From assembly GCA_963700895.1 (NCBI GenBank), contig CAVOZI010000019.1, positions 1 through 64,000 of the forward strand: a stretch of DNA of 64,000 nt, read 5' to 3'. Source of the DNA: Anderseniella sp963700895. Lineage in GTDB: Bacteria; Pseudomonadota; Alphaproteobacteria; Rhizobiales; Aestuariivirgaceae. The notes below the pieces were generated by a model. It was not told the origin of the DNA. It was given only the letters and a program-made list of their open reading frames with translations, and did not search any database. Positions 36,235 through 45,616 of the stretch are shown here, piece after piece (position 1 is the first letter of the stretch; the number at the start of each line of letters is the position of its first letter). Position numbers and translations under genes: made by a program.

Positions 36235-36995
36235 TTGAGGCCTCCACACTTTCGGCCATCGCCGGTATCCGCCATGGCTTTTTCACCCGCGAGGGCGGCT
36301 TCTCAACCGGCCTGTATGCCTCGCTTAATACCGGCCTTGGTTCGCACGATGACCGCGAGACGGTGAAGCGCAACCGGGCAAAGATCTGCGGCGAGCTTGG
36401 CGTTGCAACGCTGGTCACGCCGTACCAGGTGCATTCGCCCGATGCGGTGATCGTCGCGACGCCTTGGGATCACGATGTGCCGGACAGCGTGCCGCACGCC
36501 GATGCGGTGGTGACGGACAAGGCCGGTTTTGCCATTGCGGTCAACACGGCCGACTGTACGCCGATCCTGTTCGCCGCAGGCGATGGCAAGGTGGTGGGTG
36601 CGGCCCATGCCGGCTGGAAGGGGGCAATCGGTGGGGTACTGGCGTCCACTGTCGAGCGCATGCGCGAGCTTGGCGCCAGGGACATTCATGCGGCCATCGG
36701 GCCGACCATCAGCCAGGCGAACTACGAGGTGGGCCCGGAGTTCCAGGCGCAGTTCCTGGCGCGTGATGCGGCCAATGCACGGTTCTTCGTGCCGTCGGTG
36801 AAGCCCCAACACTTCATGTTCGACCTTCCGGCATTCGTGCGCGTTCAACTCGAGGCGCTGAGCCTCGCCTCGGTCGAAGACCTCGCTCTGTGCACCTATG
36901 CGGACGAGCAGCGCTTCTTCAGCTACCGGCGCACCACGCACCGTAGCGAACCTGACTATGGCCGGCAGCTTTCGGCCATTTGCATCAAGCCCTGA
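36231..36995 (+). CDS. pgeF: Multicopper-oxidase-like purine nucleoside phosphorylase / peptidoglycan editing factor PgeF
   Basis: A 254-aa protein of the YfiH/laccase-domain family. The zinc-site and active-site blocks are seen: NTADCTPILF (residues about 103-112), AHAGWKGAIGG (near 125), and IGPTISQANYEVGPE (near 155). Members act as purine nucleoside phosphorylases or deaminases and, in E. coli, remove mis-inserted serine from peptidoglycan precursors. Its ATG overlaps the methyltransferase stop (ATGA). Confidence 0.92.
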   Translation: MIEASTLSAIAGIRHGFFTREGGFSTGLYASLNTGLGSHDDRETVKRNRAKICGELGVATLVTPYQVHSPDAVIVATPWDHDVPDSVPHADAVVTDKAGFAIAVNTADCTPILFAAGDGKVVGAAHAGWKGAIGGVLASTVERMRELGARDIHAAIGPTISQANYEVGPEFQAQFLARDAANARFFVPSVKPQHFMFDLPAFVRVQLEALSLASVEDLALCTYADEQRFFSYRRTTHRSEPDYGRQLSAICIKP

Positions 36996-37007
36996 GGAGA
37001 CGGCACC

Positions 37008-38159
37008 ATGGCACTGCATTTTGAACTCAAGGAATACAAGGCGCGGCAGAAGAAAGTCATCAAGGAGCTGGAGGCGCGCGGCCTCGACGGCATCCTGATG
37101 TTCCAGCAGGAGTCGATGTACTACCTGACCGGCTACGACACGTTCGGCTTCTGCTTCTTCCAGTGCCTCTATCTCGGCTGCGACGGCAAGCTGGCACTGC
37201 TGACCCGCTCGGCAGACCTGCGCCAGGCTCAGCACACATCGATGATCGACGACATCCGCATCTGGACCGACGAGGCGGGGGCCAAGCCTGCCGCCCAGTT
37301 GAAGGACATGCTGGCGAGCCTCGGCGCCAAGGGCAAGAAGCTGGGCATCGAGAACGAGTCCTACGGGCTGGTGCACTCCAACGGTCTGGCGGTCGATGCC
37401 GAGATGAAGGGCTTCGTAAAGCTTGAGGACACCTCGCGGCTGGTGGACGCCATCCGGGCGGTGAAGTCCGAGGCCGAGCTCAAGTACGTGCGCAAGGCCG
37501 GCAAGCTGGGTGATGCGGCACTGAAGGCCGCCATCGATGCGACACATGCGGGCGCGGACGAGGGCGACATCCTTGCCGCCCAGCACAACGCCATCTTCTC
37601 CGGCGGCGGCGACTATCCGGCCAATGAGTTCATCATCGGGTCGGGCAAGGACGCGCTGTTGTGCCGCTACAAGTCGGGCCGGCGCAAGCTGTCGAAGCGG
37701 GACCAGCTGACGCTAGAGTTTGCCGGGGTGTACCGGCACTACCACGCAGCGTTCATGCGCACGCTCATCGTGGGCGAGCCGAAGAAGCAGCACGTGGCAA
37801 TGCACGATGCCGCCGTGGCGGCGTTGAAGGCGTGCGAGGAGCAGTTGCGGCCCGGCAAGACGGCGGGTGATGTGTTCGACGCCCATGCCCGCACCGTGGA
37901 TGAGCACGGGCTGAACCACGCGCGCCTCAATGCCTGCGGTTATTCGCTGGGTGCCAAGTTCACGCCCAGCTGGATGGACACGCCGATGTTCTATCACGGC
38001 AACCCGTTCAAGATCGCGCCCAACATGGTATTCTTCGCCCACATGATCCTTATGGACTCCACCACCGGCACCGCCATGACGCTGGCGCGGACTTACATCA
38101 CCACCAAGGGCGATCCGGAACCGGTGTCGAAATATCCGCTGAAGCTGATCTGCCGATAG
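37008..38159 (+). CDS. M24 (creatinase-fold) family protein lacking metal ligands
   Basis: A 383-aa protein with the two-domain creatinase/prolidase layout: N-terminal domain (GLDGILMFQQESMYYLTGYD, residues 26-45) and a C-terminal pita-bread domain. In metal-dependent M24 enzymes the ligands are Asp, Asp, His, Glu, Glu. Here the first site reads L-E237-F-A-G and the second A-A248-F-M-R-T, so neither Asp is present, and the regions of the His and two Glu (GYSLGAKFTPSWM, MVFFAHMILMD and TLARTYITT) also lack them. Creatinase and ectoine hydrolase (DoeA/EutD) are similar metal-free members, so a hydrolase of a small cyclic or N-methyl substrate is possible. AGGAG precedes the ATG; pgeF lies 12 bases upstream. 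Confidence 0.8.
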   Translation: MALHFELKEYKARQKKVIKELEARGLDGILMFQQESMYYLTGYDTFGFCFFQCLYLGCDGKLALLTRSADLRQAQHTSMIDDIRIWTDEAGAKPAAQLKDMLASLGAKGKKLGIENESYGLVHSNGLAVDAEMKGFVKLEDTSRLVDAIRAVKSEAELKYVRKAGKLGDAALKAAIDATHAGADEGDILAAQHNAIFSGGGDYPANEFIIGSGKDALLCRYKSGRRKLSKRDQLTLEFAGVYRHYHAAFMRTLIVGEPKKQHVAMHDAAVAALKACEEQLRPGKTAGDVFDAHARTVDEHGLNHARLNACGYSLGAKFTPSWMDTPMFYHGNPFKIAPNMVFFAHMILMDSTTGTAMTLARTYITTKGDPEPVSKYPLKLICR

Positions 38160-38168
38160 GAGACGGGC

Positions 38169-38618
38169 ATGGCCTACACCGTGAGACCGCTGGAGGCAGC
38201 CGACAAGCCGCGTTGGCGAGAACTGTTCGACGGCTACCTGAAGTTCTACAAGACCGAGCTGTCCGACGAGCAGATCGAACTGACGTTCGCGCGGTTGATG
38301 GGGGATTTCGAGTGGGACCCGAAGGGACTGGTGGCGGTGAACGGGGAAGGCCGCATTGACGGCATCACTCATTACCTGTTCCACCGGTCCACTTGGTCGC
38401 CGACGGTGTACTGCTACCTGGAGGACCTGTTCGTCGGTCCGGCGGTGCGCGGCGGCGGGGCAGGACGGGCGCTGATTATGGCGGTCTATGACCGCGCCGA
38501 TGAAAAGGGCGCCACGCGCACCTACTGGGCGACGCAGGAGTTCAACTATCCCGGCCGTACGCTCTACGACAAGGTGGCAGTCAAGTCGCCCTTCATCCAG
38601 TACCGGCGGCCGGTCTGA
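38169..38618 (+). CDS. GNAT family N-acetyltransferase
   Basis: A 149-aa GNAT protein (MAYTVRPLEAADKPRWRELF at the start; acetyl-CoA motif YLEDLFVGPAVRGGGAGRAL, with R-G-G-G-A-G, near residues 80-99; then WATQEFNYPGRTLYDKVA). It lies 9 bases after the M24 gene and has its own AGGAG site, so both belong to one operon. The acceptor is unknown. It ends about 80 bases before the lipoprotein gene. Confidence 0.88.
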   Translation: MAYTVRPLEAADKPRWRELFDGYLKFYKTELSDEQIELTFARLMGDFEWDPKGLVAVNGEGRIDGITHYLFHRSTWSPTVYCYLEDLFVGPAVRGGGAGRALIMAVYDRADEKGATRTYWATQEFNYPGRTLYDKVAVKSPFIQYRRPV

Positions 38619-38698
38619 CGGCAATTGGCAGACTTGCGGCGCAACTGCACCTTGGGGCACATTGCGGGGCTGACGGCGGGCACAGGCGGGCAAGGCTC

Positions 38699-40012
38699 TT
38701 GAGACCGGCAATTCATACCATTCATCTCAACTGGACTGACGCCTGCTGGCGGCAGGCGTTGCGTGCCGCAGTGGCCGTGCTGCTGCTGGCTGCCGCGATG
38801 CTGCTGTCGGCGTGCGCGGGGTCTGGCGACCCAGGCGTTTCGAATTTCGGCAAATCCGGCCTCAGCGGAGGCGGTACATCGGGCAAGATCCCGCCGCCGA
38901 TCGCGCTCATCGCCATGAACGGGCTGCCGCAGGACAAGGCCGGCATCCTCGCCGACGCCCTGGCCGAGGAAGCCGGCAGCCGCGACATCGCCATCGTGCA
39001 GGGCAACTTCTCCGATGGCTACCAGCTCGCCGGGACGTTCGAGCCGGTGCAGGAGGGTGGCGGCATACGCGTCGTCTACCGCTGGACGCTGACCGGCAAT
39101 ACTGGCGGTGTGCTGCACACCATCGAGGGGCAGGAACTGGTCCCGGCTGCGGGTGGCGATCCCTGGGCCGGCATCGACGCGGTGGTGATGAGGCGCATTG
39201 CCTCGCTGACGGCGGAGAACCTGGCCACCCGCCTGGCGCAGCTCGGTTTCCGGGTGCGGCAGGCCGGCATTCTGCCTCCCGTTCACACCTTTGCGCTGGC
39301 GGGCCCGAATGCCGAAAAGGAATACGACCTCGAAACCTTCTACGGTCCTGGTTCGCCGCTGGCGACCGCCTCCATCACGCCTGACGAGCTTTACACGCTG
39401 ACGCCGGAAGAGCTGGACCGGCGGATTACCGAGGCCGCGCAGACGGCGGCCGCGGAGCAGCTCAACAGTGCAGGCGGCTCGTCGCTTGCGGCGCTGATGG
39501 GCGAGGATGAGGCGGCAGGCGGGGCACCGGACGAGGCCGTGGCGGACCTGCCCACCGCAAAGCCTGCGCCTGACCCCAAGACGGAAGTTGCCGAAAAGGC
39601 GGTTGCCGCGGCAGAGCCTGAGGGCAACGGCCAGTTGCAGATCGACCAGGTGGCGCTGGTGGGGGTGTCCGGCTCGCCGGGGCGGGGCAATGACGAACTG
39701 TACAAGGCAATGCGCAAGGTGCTGCGGCTGGCGGGCTGGCCGGTGACCGCCAGGGCCGGCAAGACGGCGCTGGCCATTACTGGCCAGGTCGAGATCGGCG
39801 AGGCCAAGGGCGGTGTTCAACAGGTCAGTCTGGCATGGGCGGTCAAGCTGCCCGATGGCAAGGTTCTGGGTACGGTGCGTCAGCAGAACGACGTGCCTGC
39901 AGGCTCGCTCAACGAGGGCTGGGGACAAACGGCCGGCTTTGCTGCGGAAGCCGCTGCGGAGGGCATCTTTGCCCTTGTCGATCAGGTGCGCGGCACGTCT
40001 GCGGTGCGCTGA
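38699..40012 (+). CDS. Uncharacterised lipoprotein
   Basis: A protein of about 437 aa with a lipoprotein signal (LRAAVAVLLLAAAMLLSACAG, lipobox Cys near residue 39) and no recognised domain. The body has a repeated low-complexity middle (EDEAAGGAPDEAVADLPTAK) rich in Ala, Glu and Pro, and a C-terminal folded part starting IDQVALVGVSGSPGRGNDE. The start is uncertain: TTG 38699 gives a 38-residue signal region with a positively charged lead-in, and a later GTG would give a shorter one. The next gene is prs, 171 bases downstream. Probably anchored in the outer or inner membrane; function unknown. Confidence 0.65.
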   Translation: MRPAIHTIHLNWTDACWRQALRAAVAVLLLAAAMLLSACAGSGDPGVSNFGKSGLSGGGTSGKIPPPIALIAMNGLPQDKAGILADALAEEAGSRDIAIVQGNFSDGYQLAGTFEPVQEGGGIRVVYRWTLTGNTGGVLHTIEGQELVPAAGGDPWAGIDAVVMRRIASLTAENLATRLAQLGFRVRQAGILPPVHTFALAGPNAEKEYDLETFYGPGSPLATASITPDELYTLTPEELDRRITEAAQTAAAEQLNSAGGSSLAALMGEDEAAGGAPDEAVADLPTAKPAPDPKTEVAEKAVAAAEPEGNGQLQIDQVALVGVSGSPGRGNDELYKAMRKVLRLAGWPVTARAGKTALAITGQVEIGEAKGGVQQVSLAWAVKLPDGKVLGTVRQQNDVPAGSLNEGWGQTAGFAAEAAAEGIFALVDQVRGTSAVR

Positions 40013-40183
40013 GCGCCATTTCCGGCAATCCACCAGTGCATATCGTCCGCGAGCCTGTGGACGTGCGGCAATAGATGGTTGGCAAGCCCGCGCCTTGGGT
40101 TGTAAGACACCTGTCATGAGGCTGGTTGTCCGGACACAGCTTTGTGGCTGTTGGGGGTCCGGCTTGGCAGGGCAAAGTCAGAG

Positions 40184-41128
<945 letters not shown>

Positions 41129-41144
41129 ACCGAGGAGTGCTGCG

Positions 41145-41744
41145 GTGAGTAGTGTGATCCACCGCGAAACAATTCCGGCCCGCAGCCCCTGGTCGCGGAT
41201 CATCCGGGCCGGCGAGCGCTTGCGCATCATCGATACGCACGGCGAACAGGCGGTTGATTTCCTCTGTTACAACGCCGATGATCCGGCCGAACGCTACCAT
41301 GCCCCCAACACGATGAAGGCCGCCGGCACCATCCTGCTGACCGCCGGGCACACGCTCTATTCCGACAAGGCGCGGGCGCTGTTCACCATTGAGGAAGACA
41401 CCTTCGGCGGGCATGACACCATCGGCGGCTGCTGCTCGAAGCCGTCCAACGAGGTGCTCTATGGCGTGGGAAACGAGGGCTGCCGGGAGAACTTCCTCGC
41501 CGCCCTGGCGCTGCACGGGCTGGGCTGGAAGGACGTGGTGCCCAACGTCAACTGGTTCATGACCGTGCCGGTCGGGGCGGCGGGCGATGCGGCCATTGCA
41601 CTGGGCTCGTCCAAGCCTGGAGACTACGTCACCCTGCGCGCGCAGATGGACGTGCTGGCGGTGATCTCGAACTGCCCGCAGGTGCTCAATCCGTGCAACA
41701 ACTTCAACCCGACCGATATCGAGGTCGAGGTGTTGGCTTCCTGA
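41145..41744 (+). CDS. DUF1989 (urea carboxylase-associated) family protein
   Basis: A 199-aa protein of the DUF1989/UAAP family, recognised from ETIPARSPWSRIIRAGERLRI, DTIGGCCSKPSNEVLYG and VLNPCNNFNPT with conserved Cys. Family members occur beside urea amidolyase genes and are thought to act in amide metabolism; no such gene is seen here. The start is GTG 41145 with GAGGAG seven bases upstream, 16 bases after the prs stop; an open frame overlapping prs is rejected. A terminator follows. Confidence 0.83.
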   Translation: MSSVIHRETIPARSPWSRIIRAGERLRIIDTHGEQAVDFLCYNADDPAERYHAPNTMKAAGTILLTAGHTLYSDKARALFTIEEDTFGGHDTIGGCCSKPSNEVLYGVGNEGCRENFLAALALHGLGWKDVVPNVNWFMTVPVGAAGDAAIALGSSKPGDYVTLRAQMDVLAVISNCPQVLNPCNNFNPTDIEVEVLAS

Positions 41745-41751
41745 CATGAAA

Positions 41752-41784
41752 AACCCCGGATGCTGGTTTCAGCACCCGGGGGTT
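41752..41784. terminator. Bidirectional intrinsic terminator
   Basis: Arms AACCCCGG-a-TGCTG and CAGCA-c-CCGGGGGTT pair across a 4-base loop, with one mismatch and one bulged G. A run of A's directly to the left (TTTTT on the minus strand) suits the end of the outer membrane protein gene at 41858, and the structure also closes the DUF1989 transcript from the other side. Confidence 0.82.
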
Positions 41785-41857
41785 CAGGTCAATCAGGGAG
41801 GTTGTCACTCACTCACGTAGCAAATTCTGCAGTGTCCGAATGCAACCGCATTAGCCA

Positions 41858-42746
41858 TCAGCCTGCAGTCTGGTCGTAGCAAGCCACGAAGTCCGGCGTG
41901 TCGAGCGTTGCGCCCTGGCGATCAACCGTGAGCATGTCGCCGGAGAACGAGTAGCTGGTGCCGATCATGAAAGTGTGATCGTCGAGGTCACGTAAGGCGT
42001 TTCCTCCCGCCAAGCAATTGTCGCGGAAGGTGCCGCGGTAGCCCACCCATAGCGGCGTCGAGCCCATCAGCGGCAGCTCCACCATCATGTCGTAGCGGGC
42101 CTTGACGATGAAGGCATCCATGTCTGCGCCGCCGGATACATAATCCATGTTGATGTAGGTGCCTTCAACCTGCAGGCGGCTGTCTGCGGTCGGGAAGTAG
42201 CGCAGCACGCCGCGGGCGAAGAAGCCGTCATCCAGACCTGCGCCAACATTGTTGGTTTCGACGTAGCCGCCCTGGCCGTAGAGGGTGAAGTTGTTGAGGT
42301 AGAACTGGAATTCACCACCGGCGAACAGGTTGTCTTGCGTGAACGCGCCGCCTGGAAAGCCGATGTTCGCGCCACCGACGCCGCCGAATGCGCCGATCAG
42401 GAACGTCGAGGGATCACGATGGCTGACGTGTGCGGCGAACTGGTAGGAGTAGCGCGGTCCATCGACGTCATTCGTCACCGCACGCTCGATGGCGTTCTCG
42501 TTGTACTCGTACTTGAAGTCGTTCTGGATCGACAGCGTGTTGCCGACCGGGAAGCTCAGGCGGCCTTCGCCGCCATTGGCAAACACCAGATCGTCATCAA
42601 AACCGTCATCGATGAACTGCAGACCGGCCCACTTGTCGGCAACGCCGGACACGATGAGTTCGATTTCGCGGTCCATGTCGGCAGCGGTTGCTGCGCCTGC
42701 GGAAGCCATGAGTGCTGCGGTGGCAGCCAGAATTACCTTATTTCAT
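41858..42746 (-). CDS. Outer membrane beta-barrel protein (frameshift in the signal peptide)
   Basis: From ATG 42746 the first codons read M-K-stop; ignoring one extra base near 42740 gives MKKVILAATAALMASAGAATAADMD, a good signal peptide. The mature protein of about 270 residues alternates aromatic and polar residues as in barrel strands (NDFKYEYNEN, GEFQFYLNNFTLYGQGGYVE, LRYFPTADSRLQVEGTYINMDYV) and ends with a barrel-like C-terminus. It has no close named family that I recognise. An ATG at 42709 would start a protein with no signal. Shine-Dalgarno AGGGA precedes ATG 42746. Confidence 0.78.
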
Positions 42747-42897
42747 GTCGAATTCCCTGCATGTTTCGAATGAACGTATTCGGACTAAAACACATAAGGA
42801 GGCCAGATGCAGCCGATTCCATCGCCGTTGCAGCACTTTTCCGGCAACTGTGTCTTTGCGGCAACAGTTTGCCGCCTGCCCTGCAGCGAGCAATGCA

Positions 42898-42926
42898 TTG
42901 CACCTGCAGGCTGCTTTCTGTATAAG
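42898..42926 (+). promoter_or_regulatory. Predicted sigma-70 promoter of rplY
   Basis: TTGCAC (42898-42903), a 17-base spacer, then TATAAG (42921-42926). The hexamers and spacing fit a housekeeping promoter that would leave a leader of roughly 118 bases before the rplY ATG at 43051. Confidence 0.7.
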
Positions 42927-42972
42927 CCCGCCATCCGGATACCGGGCTCGTTCACCCCTGGAGGAGACCCCG

Positions 42973-43010
42973 GCCGGTCAGAACCGGCACTGAGCCTTTG
43001 ATTTCAGTGC
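42973..43010 (+). promoter_or_regulatory. Two mutually exclusive hairpins in the rplY leader
   Basis: Hairpin one: GCCGGT/ACCGGC with a CAGA loop (42973-42988). Hairpin two: GCACTGA/TCAGTGC with a 10-base loop (42987-43010). They share two bases, so they cannot fully form together. Position between promoter and ribosome site makes translational or transcriptional feedback possible; this is inference only. Confidence 0.4.
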
Positions 43011-43050
43011 TTTACATATCCAATTGTGAAGACAGCAGGAGACTGAGACG

Positions 43051-43668
43051 ATGTCGCAGACCGTCAATATCAATGCTGCCTCGCGCGACCGGGCCGGCAA
43101 GGGGGCCGCCCGGGCCATTCGTCGCGAAGGCCGCGTCCCGGGAGTGATCTACGGAGACAAGAAAGACCCCCAACTGGTTTCGCTCGACTATCGCGAGCTG
43201 ATGAAGCATGTCCAGACCGGCCGCTTCCTCTCGACGCTGGTGGACATCGATGTTGACGGCTCCAAGGTCCGCGCCATTGCGCGTGATGTGCAGTTCGACC
43301 CGGTTCGCGATTTCATCATTCATGTCGATTTCCTGCGCCTGGGCAAGGACTCGAAGATCGCCGTGGAAGTGCCGGTGCACTTCATCAATGAAGAAGTCTC
43401 CAAGGGCATCAAGCGTGGCGGCGTGCTCAACGTCGTCCGGCACGCGGTTGAAGTCATGTGCCCGGTTGATGAGATTCCCGAGCAGTTCGAGATCGACCTG
43501 ACTGGCTGGGACGTGGGCGAAAGCATTCACGCGTCGGCACTGAAGCTGCCTGCCGGCATAAGCTTCACGATCACCGACCGCGACTTCACCATCGCCACCA
43601 TCGCTTCGCCGTCCGGCGGCATTCAGGAAGAGGATGAGGCTGGCGAGGAAGAAGAAGGCGAGAGCTGA
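43051..43668 (+). CDS. rplY: 50S ribosomal protein L25/general stress protein Ctc
   Basis: A 205-aa long-form L25 (TL5/Ctc type). The N-terminal domain binds loop E of 5S rRNA (ASRDRAGKGAARAIRREGRVPGVIYG near residues 11-36, of which the core RREGRVPGVIYG is typical), and the C-terminal beta domain is followed by an acidic tail (EEDEAGEEEEGES). Start ATG 43051 follows CAGGAGACTGAG. pth comes 53 bases later after a hairpin, and ychF follows; this order is widely conserved. Confidence 0.95.
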   Translation: MSQTVNINAASRDRAGKGAARAIRREGRVPGVIYGDKKDPQLVSLDYRELMKHVQTGRFLSTLVDIDVDGSKVRAIARDVQFDPVRDFIIHVDFLRLGKDSKIAVEVPVHFINEEVSKGIKRGGVLNVVRHAVEVMCPVDEIPEQFEIDLTGWDVGESIHASALKLPAGISFTITDRDFTIATIASPSGGIQEEDEAGEEEEGES

Positions 43669-43677
43669 TCCCGGCAT

Positions 43678-43704
43678 CCCCCGGCTGACCTGGTCTGCCG
43701 GGGG
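43678..43704. repeat. Hairpin between rplY and pth
   Basis: A perfect 8-bp stem (CCCCCGGC/GCCGGGGG) with an 11-base loop, followed by CTCCAAACG and not by a T-run. It may reduce read-through between rplY and pth or protect the rplY mRNA end. Confidence 0.5.
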
Positions 43705-43721
43705 CTCCAAACGAGGCCCAC

Positions 43722-44445
43722 ATGCTGATCATCGCAGGCCTTGGCAATCCCGGCGCAAAGTATGCCGGCAACCGGCACAATATCGGTTTCATGGCGGTGG
43801 ACGAGATCGTTCGCCGCCATGGCTTTTCGCCGTGGCGCAAGAAGTTCCAGGCGGAAGTGTCCGAGGGGCTGCTGGGCGGCGAGAGCGTACTGCTGATGAA
43901 GCCTCAGACCTACATGAACGAGTTCCGGCCGCGCCGTTGGCGAGGCGATGCGCTTTTACAATCTTGGCGCGCAGGACATCGTGGTCCTGTACGACGAGCT
44001 TGACCTCGCGCCCGGCAAGCTGCGGGTCAAGACCGGCGGCGGTTCGGGCGGGCACAACGGCATCAAGTCGATCGACGCACATTGCGGCAAGGACTATCGC
44101 CGGGTGCGGCTGGGTATCGGCCATCCGGGCTCGAAGGACCGGGTGACCGGGTACGTGCTGGGCGATTTTGCCAAGGCGGACGCCGATTGGCTCGATCCGC
44201 TGATCGAGGCGGTGGGCTCGCATGCGGACCTGCTGGCGAAGGGGGACGATGCCGGGTTCATGAACAAGGTGGCGCTGGCGATGGGGTCGATGTCGCCGGA
44301 ACCGGAAAAACCGGGCAAACCTCCTGCAAGGAAACAAAGCCATATCCACCAGGCCAGGCAGCCGGCAAAGAAGCCGCCGATGGCCAAGTCAGGCCCGATG
44401 GCGGACCTGCTGAGAAAAATCCTGGGCAACAAGGACGAGAACTAG
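43722..44445 (+). CDS. pth: Peptidyl-tRNA hydrolase (frameshift near 43923)
   Basis: Two frames join into an enzyme of about 240 aa, longer than E. coli Pth because of a basic C-terminal tail. The N-terminal part (GLGNPGAKYAGNRHNIGFM, active-site His in NRHNIGF) runs to KPQTYMNE; one extra T near 43923 must be dropped to continue as SGRAVGEAMRFYNLGAQDIVVLYDELDL and then KTGGGSGGHNGIKSI. Pth releases tRNA from stalled peptidyl-tRNA and is essential in most bacteria, so the shift is most likely a sequence error. The 44445 stop abuts the ychF start. Confidence 0.9.
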
Positions 44446-45543
44446 ATGGGTTTCAAGTGCGGTATCGTGGGCCTGCCCAATGTCGGCAAGTCGACCCTGT
44501 TCAATGCGCTGACGCAGACGGCTGCGGCGCAAGCAGCCAACTATCCGTTCTGCACCATCGAGCCGAACGTCGGCGACGTGGCGGTGCCGGACGAGCGGCT
44601 GGACAAGCTGGCCGCGATTGCAAGGTCGGCGCAGATAATCCCGACCCGGCTGACTTTCGTGGACATTGCCGGGCTGGTGAAGGGCGCGTCGAAGGGAGAG
44701 GGGTTGGGCAACCAGTTTCTGGCGAACATCCGCGAGGTGGACGCCATTGCCCACGTGGTGCGCTGTTTCGAGGATGGCGACATCACCCACGTGGAAGGCC
44801 GTATCGACCCCATTGCCGACATCGAGACAATCGAGACCGAACTGATGCTGGCCGACATGGAGAGCCTGGAAAAGCGCATTGCCGGGGTGGAGAAGAAGGC
44901 AAAGTCTGGCGAGAAGCAGGCCAAGGCCGACTATGACCTGATGATGCGGCCGCTGGAGCTGCTGCGCGAAGGCCGGCCGGCGCGCGAAGTCGAGGTGGCC
45001 GACGACGAGCTCAAGGCGTTCCGCATGCTTGGCCTGCTGACCTCGAAGCCGGTGCTCTATGTGTGTAACGTGGAAGAAGAGTCCGCCGACAAGGGCAACG
45101 CGTTCTCCGACAGGGTGAAGGCGTTCGCCGCGGCGCAGGGCGCACAGGCCGTCGTCGTGTCAGCGAAGATCGAAAGCGAGATCGCGGTTCTCGATGACGC
45201 GGAGCAACGCGAGTACCTCGAGGCCATCGGGCTTGTGGAACCCGGTCTGAACCGGGTGATCCGGGCGGGCTACAAGCTATTGAAACTGCTGACTTATTTC
45301 ACTGTCGGCCCGAAGGAAGCCCGCGCCTGGACAATCACTGCCGGCACTCGCGCGCCGGCGGCGGCGGGGGTGATCCACACGGACTTCGAGAAGGGCTTCA
45401 TCCGCGCCGAGACCATCGCCTACGACGATTACGTGTCGCTGGGCGGCGAGGCAGGCGCGCGCGATGCCGGCAAGATGCGGCTCGAGGGCAAGGAGTACAC
45501 CGTTGCCGACGGCGACGTGATGCACTTCCGCTTCAACACCTGA
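44446..45543 (+). CDS. ychF: Redox-regulated ATPase YchF
   Basis: A 365-aa Obg-related protein that prefers ATP to GTP. G1 is GLPNVGKST (residues 8-16), G3 is the DIAG block, and the protein ends in the TGS domain (VIHTDFEKGFIRAETIAYDDYV). The classical G4 motif N-K-x-D is altered to N-V-E-E (CNVEEES), as in the YchF subfamily. Binding to the ribosome and 26S proteasome (in eukaryotes) is known for relatives. It directly follows pth. Confidence 0.95.
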   Translation: MGFKCGIVGLPNVGKSTLFNALTQTAAAQAANYPFCTIEPNVGDVAVPDERLDKLAAIARSAQIIPTRLTFVDIAGLVKGASKGEGLGNQFLANIREVDAIAHVVRCFEDGDITHVEGRIDPIADIETIETELMLADMESLEKRIAGVEKKAKSGEKQAKADYDLMMRPLELLREGRPAREVEVADDELKAFRMLGLLTSKPVLYVCNVEEESADKGNAFSDRVKAFAAAQGAQAVVVSAKIESEIAVLDDAEQREYLEAIGLVEPGLNRVIRAGYKLLKLLTYFTVGPKEARAWTITAGTRAPAAAGVIHTDFEKGFIRAETIAYDDYVSLGGEAGARDAGKMRLEGKEYTVADGDVMHFRFNT

Positions 45544-45616
45544 GGCTTCCAGGCAGGGCAGCCATGCAGGAAAGTTCGCTTGACCGGGGCATGAACCTCG
45601 CCGAAAACCTCATCCC

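Larger units (their letters stand above)
42747..43050. other. Intergenic region: divergent promoters, small ORF and rplY leader
   Basis: About 304 bases between the barrel-protein and rplY starts. It holds a promoter for rplY (42898-42926), two overlapping hairpins in the rplY leader (42973-42988 and 42987-43010) and a 64-codon ORF (ATG 42807 to 43001, AAGGAGG four bases upstream) that crosses the promoter. The ORF has Pro- and Cys-rich sequence and no recognised similarity, so it may be chance. Confidence 0.55.
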
